Shown: positions 17,742 to 26,926 of the stretch, piece by piece
How the letters are laid out: every line of letters starts with the position of its first letter
Position numbering within the stretch: position 1 is the stretch's first letter
Source of the DNA: Saprospiraceae bacterium
Lineage (GTDB): Bacteria > Bacteroidota > Bacteroidia > Chitinophagales > Saprospiraceae
Direction: 5' to 3'
Assembly: GCA_020628475.1 (NCBI GenBank)
Contig: JAHDFB010000020.1
Span: 1 to 47,429, forward strand
DNA length: 47,429 nucleotides
Made by a program: the position numbers and the translations under genes
Notes under the pieces: generated by a model
The model's input: only the letters and a program-made list of their open reading frames with translations
Databases searched by the model: none
What the model was told of the DNA's origin: nothing

Positions 17742-19493
17742 TTATCCTTTTTTCTTTTTACGTTTAGATTTTTTTCGATCATCCTCTTTAAAAGATCGTT
17801 TCTTCTTTCGTTTCATTTTCGCCTTCTCCGGTTTTGGATTGGAAGGCTGCACTACCACGGCAAATCCATTGTATTTGGCCTTCTTAAACGATTGTAAAAT
17901 GATCGGTGTAAAATCACTGGGTACCTCAAAAAATGAAAATCCTGATAATATTTCAATTTGTCCGACATCTACTGAATGTCCTTTCGTCTGCCGATTAATT
18001 AATTCTAAGATTTTTCCAGGATTTACATCATGTTTCTCTCCCAAATTGATGTAAAAACGATCATACCTACCTCTAGCTTCTTCGAATCTCCCACGATCTC
18101 GTCGTTCGCGTCTATCTTTTCTTCGATTTCTTTTATCATCCATTCGATCCTTATATCGATCTTTCTTGGATTTAGCATTTAGGTCGTCTGCATCCTTATA
18201 ATAAGACAGAAATCGATTGAATTCCAAAGAAATAAACTTCTGAATGAGTTCTTCCCTAGAAAATCCTTCAAACTTTTCATTTATAACTTCTAAATATTCC
18301 TCGATATCCTCACTAACTTCCACATCTCTTACCTTATCCATCAATTGTAGCAACTGAACTCGACAAACATCTTTTCCAGAAGGAACCTTCATCTTTTGAA
18401 TTTGTCGCCCAATTTTTCGTTCCAACAATCCCAATTTGCTTCTATCTCTACCAGATAGCAATACAATGGATACACCAAATTTGTTAGCTCTACCTGTTCG
18501 TCCACTTCGGTGGACATAAGTGGCGATTTCATCTGGAAGATTGTAATTAATTACATGCGTCAAGTCATCGACATCAATTCCACGAGCAGCGACATCAGTA
18601 GCCACCAATAGTTGAATATTTCTATTTCTAAAACGATTCATGACTATATCCCGCTGAGCTTGGGACAAGTCCCCATGAATTGCATCGGCGGAATATCCAT
18701 CTCGACCCAATTTTTCCGCAATATCCTTGGTTTCTGCTCTGGTACGGCAGAAGATAATCCCATAAATGGAAGGATTAAGATCAGCCAATCGTTTGAGCAC
18801 TTCATATTTTCTTCTGCCCGGCACATCATAATATTGATGTTCTACATTAGATGATCCTGTGTTTTTATGCCCTATAGATATTTCAAATGGATCCTCCATA
18901 TACCGACTCGCCATCTTCGCGATTTCCTTCGGCATGGTCGCTGAGAAAAGTAATACCTGCTTTTCATCAGGCGTTACTTCTAGAATGGCATCCATATCAT
19001 CCTTGAATCCCATGGACAACATTTCATCAGCTTCATCAAATACTACGAAACGAATATTTGAAAGATTTAATTTTTTCCTATTGATCAGATCTAAGGTCCT
19101 CCCAGGAGTCCCAACTACAATTTGTGGCCCTTTCTTTAAATCCTTGATTTGACCACTAATCGGAGTTCCACCGTAAACAGCTAAAATCTGCAAGCCTTTC
19201 ATATATTTAGAAAAGGATACTAAATCCTTCGCTAATTGCATACAAAGCTCTCTAGTAGGACATAAAACAATTGTCTGTACATCTTTGATCGATGTATCAA
19301 TCTGTTCTAATATTGGAATACCAAAAGCGGCCGTTTTACCAGTTCCGGTCTGTGCTAAGGCAATGAGATCATTATCTGATTCCAAGAGATACGGAATTGC
19401 CTGTTCTTGAATTTCTGTTGCCTGTTCAAATCCAAGCTCTTCTATAGCCTGAATAATCTTGGCATTCAAATTCAATTCATTGAATGTAATCAT
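17742..19493 (-). CDS. DEAD-box RNA helicase with DbpA-type RNA-binding domain
   Basis: 583 residues. The helicase core shows Q motif (TEIQEQAIPYLL), Walker A AQTGTGKT (48-54), PTREL (80-84), GTPGR (128-132), DEAD (153-156), SAT (184-186) and the C-terminal HRSGRTGRA motif. After a charged linker (about 430-475, rich in KDRYKDRMDDKRNRRKDRRE), residues about 480-560 match the DbpA/CsdA-type RRM (RFYINLGEKHDVNPGKILEL). A Lys/Arg tail ends the protein. Likely RNA remodelling in ribosome assembly, cold adaptation or decay. DbpA-like C-domains in E. coli bind 23S rRNA helix 92, but this linker differs, so the target is uncertain. Monocistronic. Confidence 0.92.
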   Translation of the reverse strand: MITFNELNLNAKIIQAIEELGFEQATEIQEQAIPYLLESDNDLIALAQTGTGKTAAFGIPILEQIDTSIKDVQTIVLCPTRELCMQLAKDLVSFSKYMKGLQILAVYGGTPISGQIKDLKKGPQIVVGTPGRTLDLINRKKLNLSNIRFVVFDEADEMLSMGFKDDMDAILEVTPDEKQVLLFSATMPKEIAKMASRYMEDPFEISIGHKNTGSSNVEHQYYDVPGRRKYEVLKRLADLNPSIYGIIFCRTRAETKDIAEKLGRDGYSADAIHGDLSQAQRDIVMNRFRNRNIQLLVATDVAARGIDVDDLTHVINYNLPDEIATYVHRSGRTGRANKFGVSIVLLSGRDRSKLGLLERKIGRQIQKMKVPSGKDVCRVQLLQLMDKVRDVEVSEDIEEYLEVINEKFEGFSREELIQKFISLEFNRFLSYYKDADDLNAKSKKDRYKDRMDDKRNRRKDRRERRDRGRFEEARGRYDRFYINLGEKHDVNPGKILELINRQTKGHSVDVGQIEILSGFSFFEVPSDFTPIILQSFKKAKYNGFAVVVQPSNPKPEKAKMKRKKKRSFKEDDRKKSKRKKKKG

Positions 19494-19566
19494 CTAGTCG
19501 TTGTGTATGGAGCGAATCGGCTGCATATCATCCACTAGAACAGCACTTTCTCCTGTAAATAAAGCG

Positions 19567-19574
19567 CAAAGGTA
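19567..19574 (-). promoter_or_regulatory. -7 element TACCTTTG of the helicase gene
   Basis: The minus strand reads TACCTTTGCG, a full TAnnTTTG match, about 73 bases upstream of the helicase ATG. No clear -33 TTTG is found. Confidence 0.45.
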
Positions 19575-19682
19575 CAACTATTATATGGTTTACCCTTTTT
19601 ATTCTTTTCTCGGCCCATTCTTTAGCCAGAAATATACCTTATAAATCTATGAATAGAAAACACATTGAATCCAATATTAATC

Positions 19683-19715
19683 AAAAAAAAGGTCGACAAT
19701 ATCATTGCCGACCTT
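19683..19715 (-). terminator. Terminator of the M36 metalloprotease gene
   Basis: On the minus strand, AGGTCGGCAAT pairs with ATTGTCGACCT (one mismatch) and is followed by a run of eight T. It lies directly after the protease stop. Confidence 0.85.
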
Positions 19716-19742
19716 CTTATATTTCGATAAATACGAATCGAA

Positions 19743-22700
19743 TTAATCAATCATTAATCGTTTAATCGACGTATTTTTCTCTCCTCTTAATTGTACTACA
19801 TAAAATCCAGAAGGTAAATTATTAACAGGAATGCTTACCAATTCTTTTCCTTGATTTAATGTCATATTCTGAGAACTGATCAATGTTCCATCTACAGAGA
19901 AAATGGAAAGTACCGCATTTTCTTTTTCTGAAGCCGTAAATTGAATATTAACCACATTAGAAGCTGGGTTCGGGAATATAGACATGGAGTAATCATCCGC
20001 TTCCGTCTCCTTATTATTAACAACCACTTCTGAATCAATCAGTGTCGTTGCTGTTGCACATGCATTTTCACCACTTTCAGCAGTAGCACAAGCGGTTCCA
20101 GCGTAATCTTTCAAATCGATGATGGATACATCGTCAATAGCCCATCCGTTAAACAAAGCAACAGGAGCTGTATTTGCATCTGTTCCAAATCGGAATTGAA
20201 TTCGAATATTTTTGCCGATATAATCAGAAAGATCTAGATAGGTAGAAACGAATTCTTCATTTGTCGTTCCAGAGAATGTTGCTAAATTCGGTAAAGCAAA
20301 GGTTCCATAAGCCAATGTTGTATTAAATCCATTTAATACATTATTGTCAAAACTCAAGCGAGTCCATCCAATTTGACCTTCTTCTTGAACCGCTACAAAT
20401 CCTCCATCAGATCCAGTCTCCGTAGTATACTGATGATTAAATGCTAAGGTTGGACGATCTCCCTGTACTTCGAAATAATCAATTAAGAATAGCTCATTGT
20501 CCGTTTCTTCTTCAGAGTTAGGAATAAACCAAGCTTCTTGTCCACTAGCAGCAGCTTCTGTAGAAATTTCCCAGAATGCTGTAGTTCCTTCATTGATTTC
20601 AATATCCCAATTTCCGTCTCCATTTTCCATGTCATCCAAGAAGAATACTTCTGATAAGGTTGCTTCCTCAGCCAATGACTTATAGGTAATGATAATCTCT
20701 TCTTTGTATTCCATATCTCCAAGATCCCAAGTCACTGTATTACCAGCCACTGTAGCAGAAATATTACTAGAACCATCAATGAAGCTTGTTCCTGTTGGAA
20801 TTTCATCCGTAACTACGACACCTGCCAATGTATTCGGCACGTGGTTTTTGACAACAATCGTGAACTCGATTTCCCCGCCACCTTTTACAATCTCAGTAGC
20901 TGTCTTTTCAATTTTCAATTCTTCAATACAGAATGGCCAAGGCTCGAAATCTTGAACACCGTCATTTCGATCATTTGTACTATTTTCTAATGCATTGATT
21001 CCAACACCTCTTTTCGCAAATATTTCCCATAACATACAAGCATTATCTGCTTCATTATTTAAGGTATCAGCTTTCAAAATTCCATCTCTTCCTGAAACAA
21101 ATCCAGGAGAACAACCTTGCTCACGCATACCATCGATTACCAATCGGATTGCTCGTGCATTTCCAGATTCTTGATTGGTTACATCAGCATCGTATCCGTA
21201 TTTATCAACCATTGCCCAGTAAATATCCCAAGTAATAGCAGCCCAAACTTCTCCTAGAGGGTGCGGTGCTGTCGTTCCAATGATGTCATCATAAACCTTA
21301 TTATTAATTCCTGGGTCCGTGCTGTATCGCTGTGTTCTAATTCCACCACCATCTACAGATTCACTCGTTACATAGGTTCCAATTCCTCTTCCGTCTGTTC
21401 CTTGATCACCTGGCTCAACCGTAGTAACTAAGGCAAAGTAATCACTCCATCCTTCTCCCATCTGCTCATCGTTTCCTAAACATCCAGCTTGCGAAGGTCC
21501 ACCTGTAAGTCTGTTCGATACACCGTGCCCTAATTCGTGCGCAATAACACCGTTGTCAAAACTTGCATCTAAATTCGTAGGACCAACCACCTGTGGTAAT
21601 TGAATAGTCGCATTTACTGGAATACCTGCATCAATAGACGCTCTCAAATCTTGACAATCTTGGAATGTCACCATAATCGCGGGAATATCAACATCTGCTC
21701 CAACGGCTCCTGCTCCCATAGCAAAAATTTCACTACCGTCACCACCGTTAACACCAGGAATATTACAAACAATTGCTGCAATCGCTCCTTGATTTTGTGC
21801 ATTTAAACATTTCAATCCGAATTCACATGAACCACGATCAATGACTGCAATATTTCCATTGATATCATCTCCGTTAGTTAGGTCAAAACATCCCTGTGTA
21901 GGATCTGCAGAATCATCTGCTACGAAAACTAAATTTCCAGTTACTGGATCATCCGTAATGGCAGCTCCAAAACCAGCCGCTCGAACTTCATATTTTCCAG
22001 CAAGTTCAACGGGATCGTTTACAGTTAGTAAGTCAAATTCACTTGCTCCCCATAGGAACATCTGCATTCTTCCTGATCCTCCATCTGGTGGTGTCGCAAA
22101 GTTTGCATTGTTTGTTCCAGATCCATCAGCAGACTCTGCAAATACATAATCTCCACCTAAACCACCATTTCCATAGTTGTTTTCTTGGAAGTTTCCACTT
22201 GCCTCATCAAATCCATGTCTCCATAAGAAATCATGTAAGAAGTTATTGAAGTAAAACAAGTTTACTTGTGCAGCTAACTCACTCACTTCAGGTTCTGCAG
22301 CTTGATCGTGTGCGAAATCAAAGATCAAATCCTCACCTCCGTCCGGTTCCATACCATCCGAATTGTTATCAACATCCTTATCCAAATAAGCGTGTACATT
22401 ATTACCTCTAGTAATTGTGTACTCCGCACCTGCTTCTCCATCGGTATCATGCCATCCAAAAGGTGATGCCATAGGGTCTGCTGGATTTGTCACTAATTCG
22501 TGATCTCCATGATTTGGTGATTCAGCCGGCGCCTCATATACTCTATAGGTGCCTTCCATCATCATACTATTCGCCAATGTAGCATTGGTTGAATTCGTTT
22601 CTACCTTATGAGCAAAAGAAGACTTACACGTCAAATCATGAGAATGCGTCACATCGTGATCGTATTGACAGTGAACGGTGTAATTATTTTTAGTTAAAAT

Positions 22701-23291
22701 TTTTGCTGTTTTAGCATCAATTCTTACCGACCAGTAATTACTTCCTGGTATATCTAAATCTACATTCCACGCCAAAGTATAATTCCCGTCTTCTGTTCTA
22801 TCATAACATAAATAAACTGGAATATTATTTGATGCAAAAGAAGTTGCGGCATATACGAAATTGTTTTCTCCTTTTGTCTGAATCAAAGAAAATGGCTCAT
22901 TGTTCGGAAATCCCAACTGTGCTCCTGCAGCCGCAATAGCCGCTTCTGGAGTAAGACTCAATTCAGAATTCACAATCTTTTCATCGATATTTTTAACTGC
23001 GCTTGAAACTAAATTGTAAATCTTATCATTTTTAAGTCCTACGGTGATGATACCGTTATAAACTTTAACGCCCTCATGGGTTTGCCAAAGATATAAATGC
23101 GACGCTCCATTATGTTTCGTTACATAATGATCTGAAACCACATAATTAGGGATTTCATCGGCATTCAATCCGTACTTTTCGGCATCTTGTACCAATCGAG
23201 ATTTAGCAATATCTACTTCCTTCTGGTTCTGCGCAAACAGTCCCACCGTCAAGAAAAGACATAAACTAGTAAATAGTAAATTTTTAAGCAT
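19743..23291 (-). CDS. Secreted M36 (fungalysin-type) metalloprotease with T9SS sorting domain
   Basis: 1182 residues from the ATG at 23291 (MLKNLLFTSLCLFLTVGLFAQ signal peptide); an upstream in-frame ATG at 23357 would bury the signal. Order: FTP-like propeptide (about 20-200), catalytic M36 domain with the zinc motif HELGH at 585-589 (VIAHELGHGVSNRLTGG), a PA-like insert before it (about 440-560; CEFGLKCLNAQ), a DUF11-like domain (about 790-860; EIEFTIVVKNHVPNTLAGVV), a MAM/immune-inhibitor-like beta-sandwich (about 880-1060), and a T9SS C-terminal domain (SIFPNPASNVVNIQF, LPSGFYVVQL, last 75 residues). Such enzymes are zymogens exported through Sec then T9SS and digest external protein. 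An adaptation to nutrient scavenging is inferred. Confidence 0.93.
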   Translation of the reverse strand: MLKNLLFTSLCLFLTVGLFAQNQKEVDIAKSRLVQDAEKYGLNADEIPNYVVSDHYVTKHNGASHLYLWQTHEGVKVYNGIITVGLKNDKIYNLVSSAVKNIDEKIVNSELSLTPEAAIAAAGAQLGFPNNEPFSLIQTKGENNFVYAATSFASNNIPVYLCYDRTEDGNYTLAWNVDLDIPGSNYWSVRIDAKTAKILTKNNYTVHCQYDHDVTHSHDLTCKSSFAHKVETNSTNATLANSMMMEGTYRVYEAPAESPNHGDHELVTNPADPMASPFGWHDTDGEAGAEYTITRGNNVHAYLDKDVDNNSDGMEPDGGEDLIFDFAHDQAAEPEVSELAAQVNLFYFNNFLHDFLWRHGFDEASGNFQENNYGNGGLGGDYVFAESADGSGTNNANFATPPDGGSGRMQMFLWGASEFDLLTVNDPVELAGKYEVRAAGFGAAITDDPVTGNLVFVADDSADPTQGCFDLTNGDDINGNIAVIDRGSCEFGLKCLNAQNQGAIAAIVCNIPGVNGGDGSEIFAMGAGAVGADVDIPAIMVTFQDCQDLRASIDAGIPVNATIQLPQVVGPTNLDASFDNGVIAHELGHGVSNRLTGGPSQAGCLGNDEQMGEGWSDYFALVTTVEPGDQGTDGRGIGTYVTSESVDGGGIRTQRYSTDPGINNKVYDDIIGTTAPHPLGEVWAAITWDIYWAMVDKYGYDADVTNQESGNARAIRLVIDGMREQGCSPGFVSGRDGILKADTLNNEADNACMLWEIFAKRGVGINALENSTNDRNDGVQDFEPWPFCIEELKIEKTATEIVKGGGEIEFTIVVKNHVPNTLAGVVVTDEIPTGTSFIDGSSNISATVAGNTVTWDLGDMEYKEEIIITYKSLAEEATLSEVFFLDDMENGDGNWDIEINEGTTAFWEISTEAAASGQEAWFIPNSEEETDNELFLIDYFEVQGDRPTLAFNHQYTTETGSDGGFVAVQEEGQIGWTRLSFDNNVLNGFNTTLAYGTFALPNLATFSGTTNEEFVSTYLDLSDYIGKNIRIQFRFGTDANTAPVALFNGWAIDDVSIIDLKDYAGTACATAESGENACATATTLIDSEVVVNNKETEADDYSMSIFPNPASNVVNIQFTASEKENAVLSIFSVDGTLISSQNMTLNQGKELVSIPVNNLPSGFYVVQLRGEKNTSIKRLMID

Positions 23292-23503
23292 TTGGTCTTT
23301 TTTTAAGTGTAATTTCGGAAATACGAAATAATTAAGAGATATAGTTATTAAATGCACATAATAATAACTACTTGTTTAATCATCCGCAATATACAATTTT
23401 GACACAAATTAACATTCATCGAAGGCGCGCTTACTGCTCATAGACGACAATACTATTTTGTAAGTGTATCCAATCGTCCGCCATCGAACTTTTGAGGGGG
23501 ACA

Positions 23504-23529
23504 AAAAAAGCGCCACCAATAATTTGGCG
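23504..23529 (-). terminator. Terminator of the gene at 23575
   Basis: On the minus strand CGCCA and TGGCG enclose a 9-base loop and are followed by C and seven T. The remainder of the gap 23292-23574 shows no other recognised signal. Confidence 0.75.
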
Positions 23530-23574
23530 ACGCTCTGCTAATTGCTAAATAAGGGGTGTGCAATGGGTAGATAA

Positions 23575-24381
23575 TTAATAACTTTGGTTGAGTCCAATTC
23601 TAAATCCACATCGAATAGCTGCTTTACCAGCTGAAAAGTGTGAAGAATTAAAACTAAAGTCTTCATTCTCTGAATTCAATGAAAATCCAGTACCAACAAA
23701 AGCATCAACTATCACTTGGCTTACCACACATTGATAACCCAAATCCATCATCAACGCCCCAAATACATTTTGTGGACTTCTCTGTGGACCATAACTAGAG
23801 TCGTGATCAACTGACCTTGAAGAACCAATGGATACAACTGGTGCAACGTATAGACCGTGTAATGGATTTCTTCCAATATCTGTCATCTTTATAGACGTAG
23901 GTCTGTAAAACATTTTATAACGTAGCGTAGAATTGATTCCTACAAATTCATCATCGAATGTATCGAAAAGCCCAGTACGTCTCGTAACACCTAACTCAAT
24001 CTCCATAGATCGATTGTAAGACAAATTCTGCTCATAACTCAATCGATACTTACCTGAAATTAGGCTAATTGGCTGTGTTTTGATAGCGAATACTTTTTTA
24101 TCTCCATACAGATCTTTCACTTGAAGATTTGTCAATTTTTCAGCGTACAGACTAATGGGTGCATCGCTGTTTTCAAAACGATACTGTTTGATCAGGTGTT
24201 TGTCTAATTTGATGACCGTCACATCACTTGATCCATATGGTCGAAATTCGATTTCTTCTAATCCAATTTTTGTGATTTTAACCTGCATCTGATCACCGGA
24301 TTTTAATTCGATAATATCCTGTGCTTGAATGGTTGAAAACGTTACAGCTAATAGGGCGATTAATAAAATTATATTTTTCAT
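23575..24381 (-). CDS. Exported protein of unknown function, possibly outer-membrane barrel
   Basis: 268 residues with a clear signal peptide (MKNIILLIALLAVTFSTIQA, then QDIIELKSGDQ). Residues about 22-75 form a small domain (DIIELKSGDQMQVKITKIGL, then EEIEFRP and VIKLDKHLIKQYRF) seen at the N-terminus of many Bacteroidota exported proteins, where an exposed surface mark is suspected. Residues about 105-268 show alternating strands (ISLISGKYRLSYEQNLSYNR) and end GFRIGLNQSY, resembling an eight-stranded outer-membrane barrel. No family name is safe. Monocistronic with its own terminator; the 326-base upstream gap holds a structured repeat. Confidence 0.65.
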   Translation of the reverse strand: MKNIILLIALLAVTFSTIQAQDIIELKSGDQMQVKITKIGLEEIEFRPYGSSDVTVIKLDKHLIKQYRFENSDAPISLYAEKLTNLQVKDLYGDKKVFAIKTQPISLISGKYRLSYEQNLSYNRSMEIELGVTRRTGLFDTFDDEFVGINSTLRYKMFYRPTSIKMTDIGRNPLHGLYVAPVVSIGSSRSVDHDSSYGPQRSPQNVFGALMMDLGYQCVVSQVIVDAFVGTGFSLNSENEDFSFNSSHFSAGKAAIRCGFRIGLNQSY

Positions 24382-24553
24382 AATAAATTGTTTTTAAGTT
24401 TAAATATTGATTTTGTTTGTTTTACAATTTTTTAATTCGTTTGACAAGACAAATATCTATGCACAAATCGCTTATTATTTATCGAATTTCGAAGATGTTA
24501 TATTTAATTTTTTACTATATGTAAAATATCGACTATTTCTCCGTTCCTTGATT

Positions 24554-24684
24554 GCGATAAAGATAGTAGCGGCCAACGAAGCGAAAGCGAGGCGGGTCCT
24601 GACCGTAGGGAAGGATGAACGAGTGAAACCGCGCATAGCTTGGCTTCTGTGAGGAGGCCGTGCCGATCTAACAGAAGATCGCCC
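24554..24684 (-). repeat. Structured intergenic repeat, copy 2
   Basis: The minus strand begins GGGCG and ends CTACTATCTTTATCGC. A 7-bp hairpin (CTTCTGT 24644-24650 with ACAGAAG 24671-24677) follows the head. It shares GCTATNCGNGGTT, CATCCTTC, GGTCAGGACC and GGCCNCTACTATC, in that order, with copy 1 at 4475-4592. It fills the gap between divergent genes at 24381 and 24708 and ends 10 bases before the rlmB -7 element. Confidence 0.7.
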
Positions 24685-24694
24685 AAAAAAAATG

Positions 24695-24702
24695 TACTTT
24701 TG
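24695..24702 (+). promoter_or_regulatory. -7 promoter element TACTTTTG of rlmB
   Basis: TACTTTTG, a full TAnnTTTG match, ends five bases before the ATG at 24708, so the mRNA should be leaderless or nearly so. Confidence 0.5.
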
Positions 24703-24707
24703 GGACA

Positions 24708-25439
24708 ATGAAAAATAATCTGATTATTGGAAGAAATGCTGTTATCGAATTGCTAGATTCAGCCAATCAAGTCGAGAAGATTTGGTTGCAAGTCGGTACA
24801 CGTGGAGATTTTGAAAAGGAACTTCGTCAAAAATTGAAAGGGCGAAATATTCCCGTGCAACATGTGCCCTTGCAGAAATTAAATAAATTGAGTTCTGGTA
24901 ACCATCAGGGGGTCGCCGCATTTACTTCCATCGTCGAATACCAATCCATAGAAAATGTCATTAGTCTGCTCTATGATCAGGGAAAGATGCCTTTTATTGT
25001 GGTATTGGACGGTGTTACGGATGTACGAAATCTGGGTGCTATAGCCCGAAGTGCAGAAATTTTTGGTGCTCATGCCATCGTTAGTCCGGTCAAAGACTCG
25101 GCGCTCATCAATGAAATTGCTTATAAAACTTCCGGTGGAGCCCTGTCACATATTGCCGTCTGTCGAGAAAAAAGTATCGTCAGTACAATGGAAGCTTTGC
25201 AAAATATGGGATTGACCATTTTTGCAGCAGAACATCATGCGAATCAGGAAATTGCCGATGTTGACTTTAGTGGTCCCGTGGCCATTGTTTTTGGAGACGA
25301 AGGCAAAGGTGTAAGCCCTTCAGTGATGCGTTCCTGTCAGACTTTTAAAATAAATCAAGTCGGAAAGACCGAATCATTGAACGTATCTGTTGCCGCAGGT
25401 GTTGTACTATATGAAGTCAGTAAATGTCGCGCCAAATAA
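24708..25439 (+). CDS. rlmB: 23S rRNA (guanosine-2'-O-)-methyltransferase, TrmH/SpoU family
   Basis: 243 residues. The N-terminal substrate-binding domain (NLIIGRNAVIELLDSANQVE) resembles L30e-like SpoU_sub_bind. The C-terminal SPOUT fold shows the three family motifs: VTDVRNLGAIARSAEIFGAH (motif 1, conserved N and R), AIVFGDEGKGVSPSV (motif 2) and LNVSVAAGVVLYE (motif 3), which form the trefoil knot that binds S-adenosylmethionine. RlmB methylates G2251 in 23S rRNA; another SpoU target cannot be excluded. It heads an apparent operon with the three genes that follow (gaps of 21, -1 and -4 bases). Confidence 0.9.
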   Translation: MKNNLIIGRNAVIELLDSANQVEKIWLQVGTRGDFEKELRQKLKGRNIPVQHVPLQKLNKLSSGNHQGVAAFTSIVEYQSIENVISLLYDQGKMPFIVVLDGVTDVRNLGAIARSAEIFGAHAIVSPVKDSALINEIAYKTSGGALSHIAVCREKSIVSTMEALQNMGLTIFAAEHHANQEIADVDFSGPVAIVFGDEGKGVSPSVMRSCQTFKINQVGKTESLNVSVAAGVVLYEVSKCRAK

Positions 25440-25460
25440 GGCGTTTAAAAATATAATTCT

Positions 25461-26378
25461 ATGAATAAATCATTTTTCGGATATCTATCGATTCTTTTAT
25501 CTTTCAGTGTTTTAGCGGCTTGCGGAGCCAGCAAAAAAGTGGTTCAAGCGCAACAAACCGCACCAACTGAAAAAGCGTTACTATGGAAAATAGAAAAAGA
25601 AGGTATCCCAGCACCATCTTATCTGTATGGTACAATACATATCATCCCATCGGAAGATTTCTTTTATCCAGAAGGTACGCTACAAGCTATCGATGCGACT
25701 AAAAAAATGGTCTTTGAGATCGATATGAATGAGATGACCGACATGGGTGCACAAATGCAGCTGATGCAAAAGTCATTGATGAATGATGGAAAAACACTCA
25801 AAGATTTGTTAAGCGATGAAGAATATAAACTTGTCTCGGACCATTTTAATGAAATGGGATTACCGATGATGATGTTCGAACGCATGAAACCAGCATTTTT
25901 GACCGTATTTGCTAGTGATGATATGTCTCCTACCGCTATGCAAGATGGCTCTATGAAATCCTATGAAATGGAATTTATGCAAATCGCTCAAGGTAAAAAA
26001 ATGGATATGGACGGTCTGGAATCTATTGACTACCAGCTCTCTGTATTTGATTCCATTCCTTATGAGGACCAAGCGGATATGTTGGTAGAAAGTATCAAAA
26101 TGGGAAATGAAGGAGATGATCAGCTACAACAAATGATCGAGGTATATAAGGCACAGGATCTCGAAGGCATGGCTTCTATGTTTAGTGACGAAACCGTCGG
26201 TGATATGGATATTCTTCTAAATAACAGAAATAAAAACTGGATTCCTATCATGATCAATTATATGTCGGAAAAACCTACCTTCTTTGCTGTAGGTGCTGGA
26301 CATTTGGTCGGCGATCTCGGGGTTATTTCTCTTTTACGCAAACAGGGTTATACTGTAACACCCATCTTAAAATCTTAA
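25461..26378 (+). CDS. TraB/GumN-family lipoprotein
   Basis: 305 residues with a lipoprotein signal (LSFSVLAACGASKKV), acylated cysteine near residue 21. The family fold (TraB/PrgY/GumN, related to TIKI proteases) is marked by SYLYGTIHIIPSEDFFYPEG at about residue 52 (GTIH motif), FEIDM at about 87, and the C-terminal FFAVGAGHLVGDLGVISLLR (GxGH motif). TIKI proteins are metalloproteases that use these His/Glu residues; activity of bacterial GumN members is unproven. Likely periplasmic and membrane-anchored. Its stop shares a base with the next start (TAATG). Confidence 0.88.
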   Translation: MNKSFFGYLSILLSFSVLAACGASKKVVQAQQTAPTEKALLWKIEKEGIPAPSYLYGTIHIIPSEDFFYPEGTLQAIDATKKMVFEIDMNEMTDMGAQMQLMQKSLMNDGKTLKDLLSDEEYKLVSDHFNEMGLPMMMFERMKPAFLTVFASDDMSPTAMQDGSMKSYEMEFMQIAQGKKMDMDGLESIDYQLSVFDSIPYEDQADMLVESIKMGNEGDDQLQQMIEVYKAQDLEGMASMFSDETVGDMDILLNNRNKNWIPIMINYMSEKPTFFAVGAGHLVGDLGVISLLRKQGYTVTPILKS

Positions 26379-26926
26379 TGGCTTCCATGGATCCTTCTAT
26401 TGTCCCCTTGAGAGGGTTTATACCCAAAATTGGTGCTCGTACATTTATTGCAGACACAGCAAGAATTGTTGGAGATGTTGAAATGGGCGAAGATTGCAGC
26501 ATTTGGTATGGTGCCGTTTTACGTGGTGATGTCAACGCCATCCGTTTAGGTGATCGTGTCAATGTTCAGGATGGCGCCATTATTCATTGTACTTATGAGA
26601 AAAGTAAGAGCATCATTGGTAACGATGTTTCTATCGGACATGGAGCCATCATACATGGCTGTATCATAGAAAAAGAAGTGTTGGTAGGTATGAAAGCCGT
26701 TGTCATGGATAATGCACAGATTCCATCACATGTTATCATTGCTGCTGGTGCTGTGGTCTTAGAAAATCAGGTCTTGGAATCAGGCTGGATATACGGCGGT
26801 ATTCCAGCTAAAAAAATCAAGAAATTAGAACAGGACAATCTCGAATTCTTCATTCAACGTACTGCCAGAAATTATATGAAATATAGTTCTTGGTATCCTA
26901 AGAAAGAAGAAAATTCAACATCATGA
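26378..26926 (+). CDS. Gamma-class carbonic anhydrase-like hexapeptide-repeat protein
   Basis: 182 residues folding as a left-handed beta-helix: repeated I/V-x-G/D turns run from about residue 20 to 135. The three metal-binding histidines expected in gamma carbonic anhydrases are visible: IIHCT, and SIGHGAIIHGC providing two more. A C-terminal amphipathic helix (FFIQRTARNYMKYSSWYPKK) is also typical. YrdA/PaaY-type homologues are widespread and often of uncertain substrate; zinc- or iron-dependent CO2 hydration is possible. The ATG at 26378 overlaps the previous stop; MDPS at 26387 is an alternative. Co-transcribed with its neighbours. Confidence 0.9.
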   Translation: MASMDPSIVPLRGFIPKIGARTFIADTARIVGDVEMGEDCSIWYGAVLRGDVNAIRLGDRVNVQDGAIIHCTYEKSKSIIGNDVSIGHGAIIHGCIIEKEVLVGMKAVVMDNAQIPSHVIIAAGAVVLENQVLESGWIYGGIPAKKIKKLEQDNLEFFIQRTARNYMKYSSWYPKKEENSTS

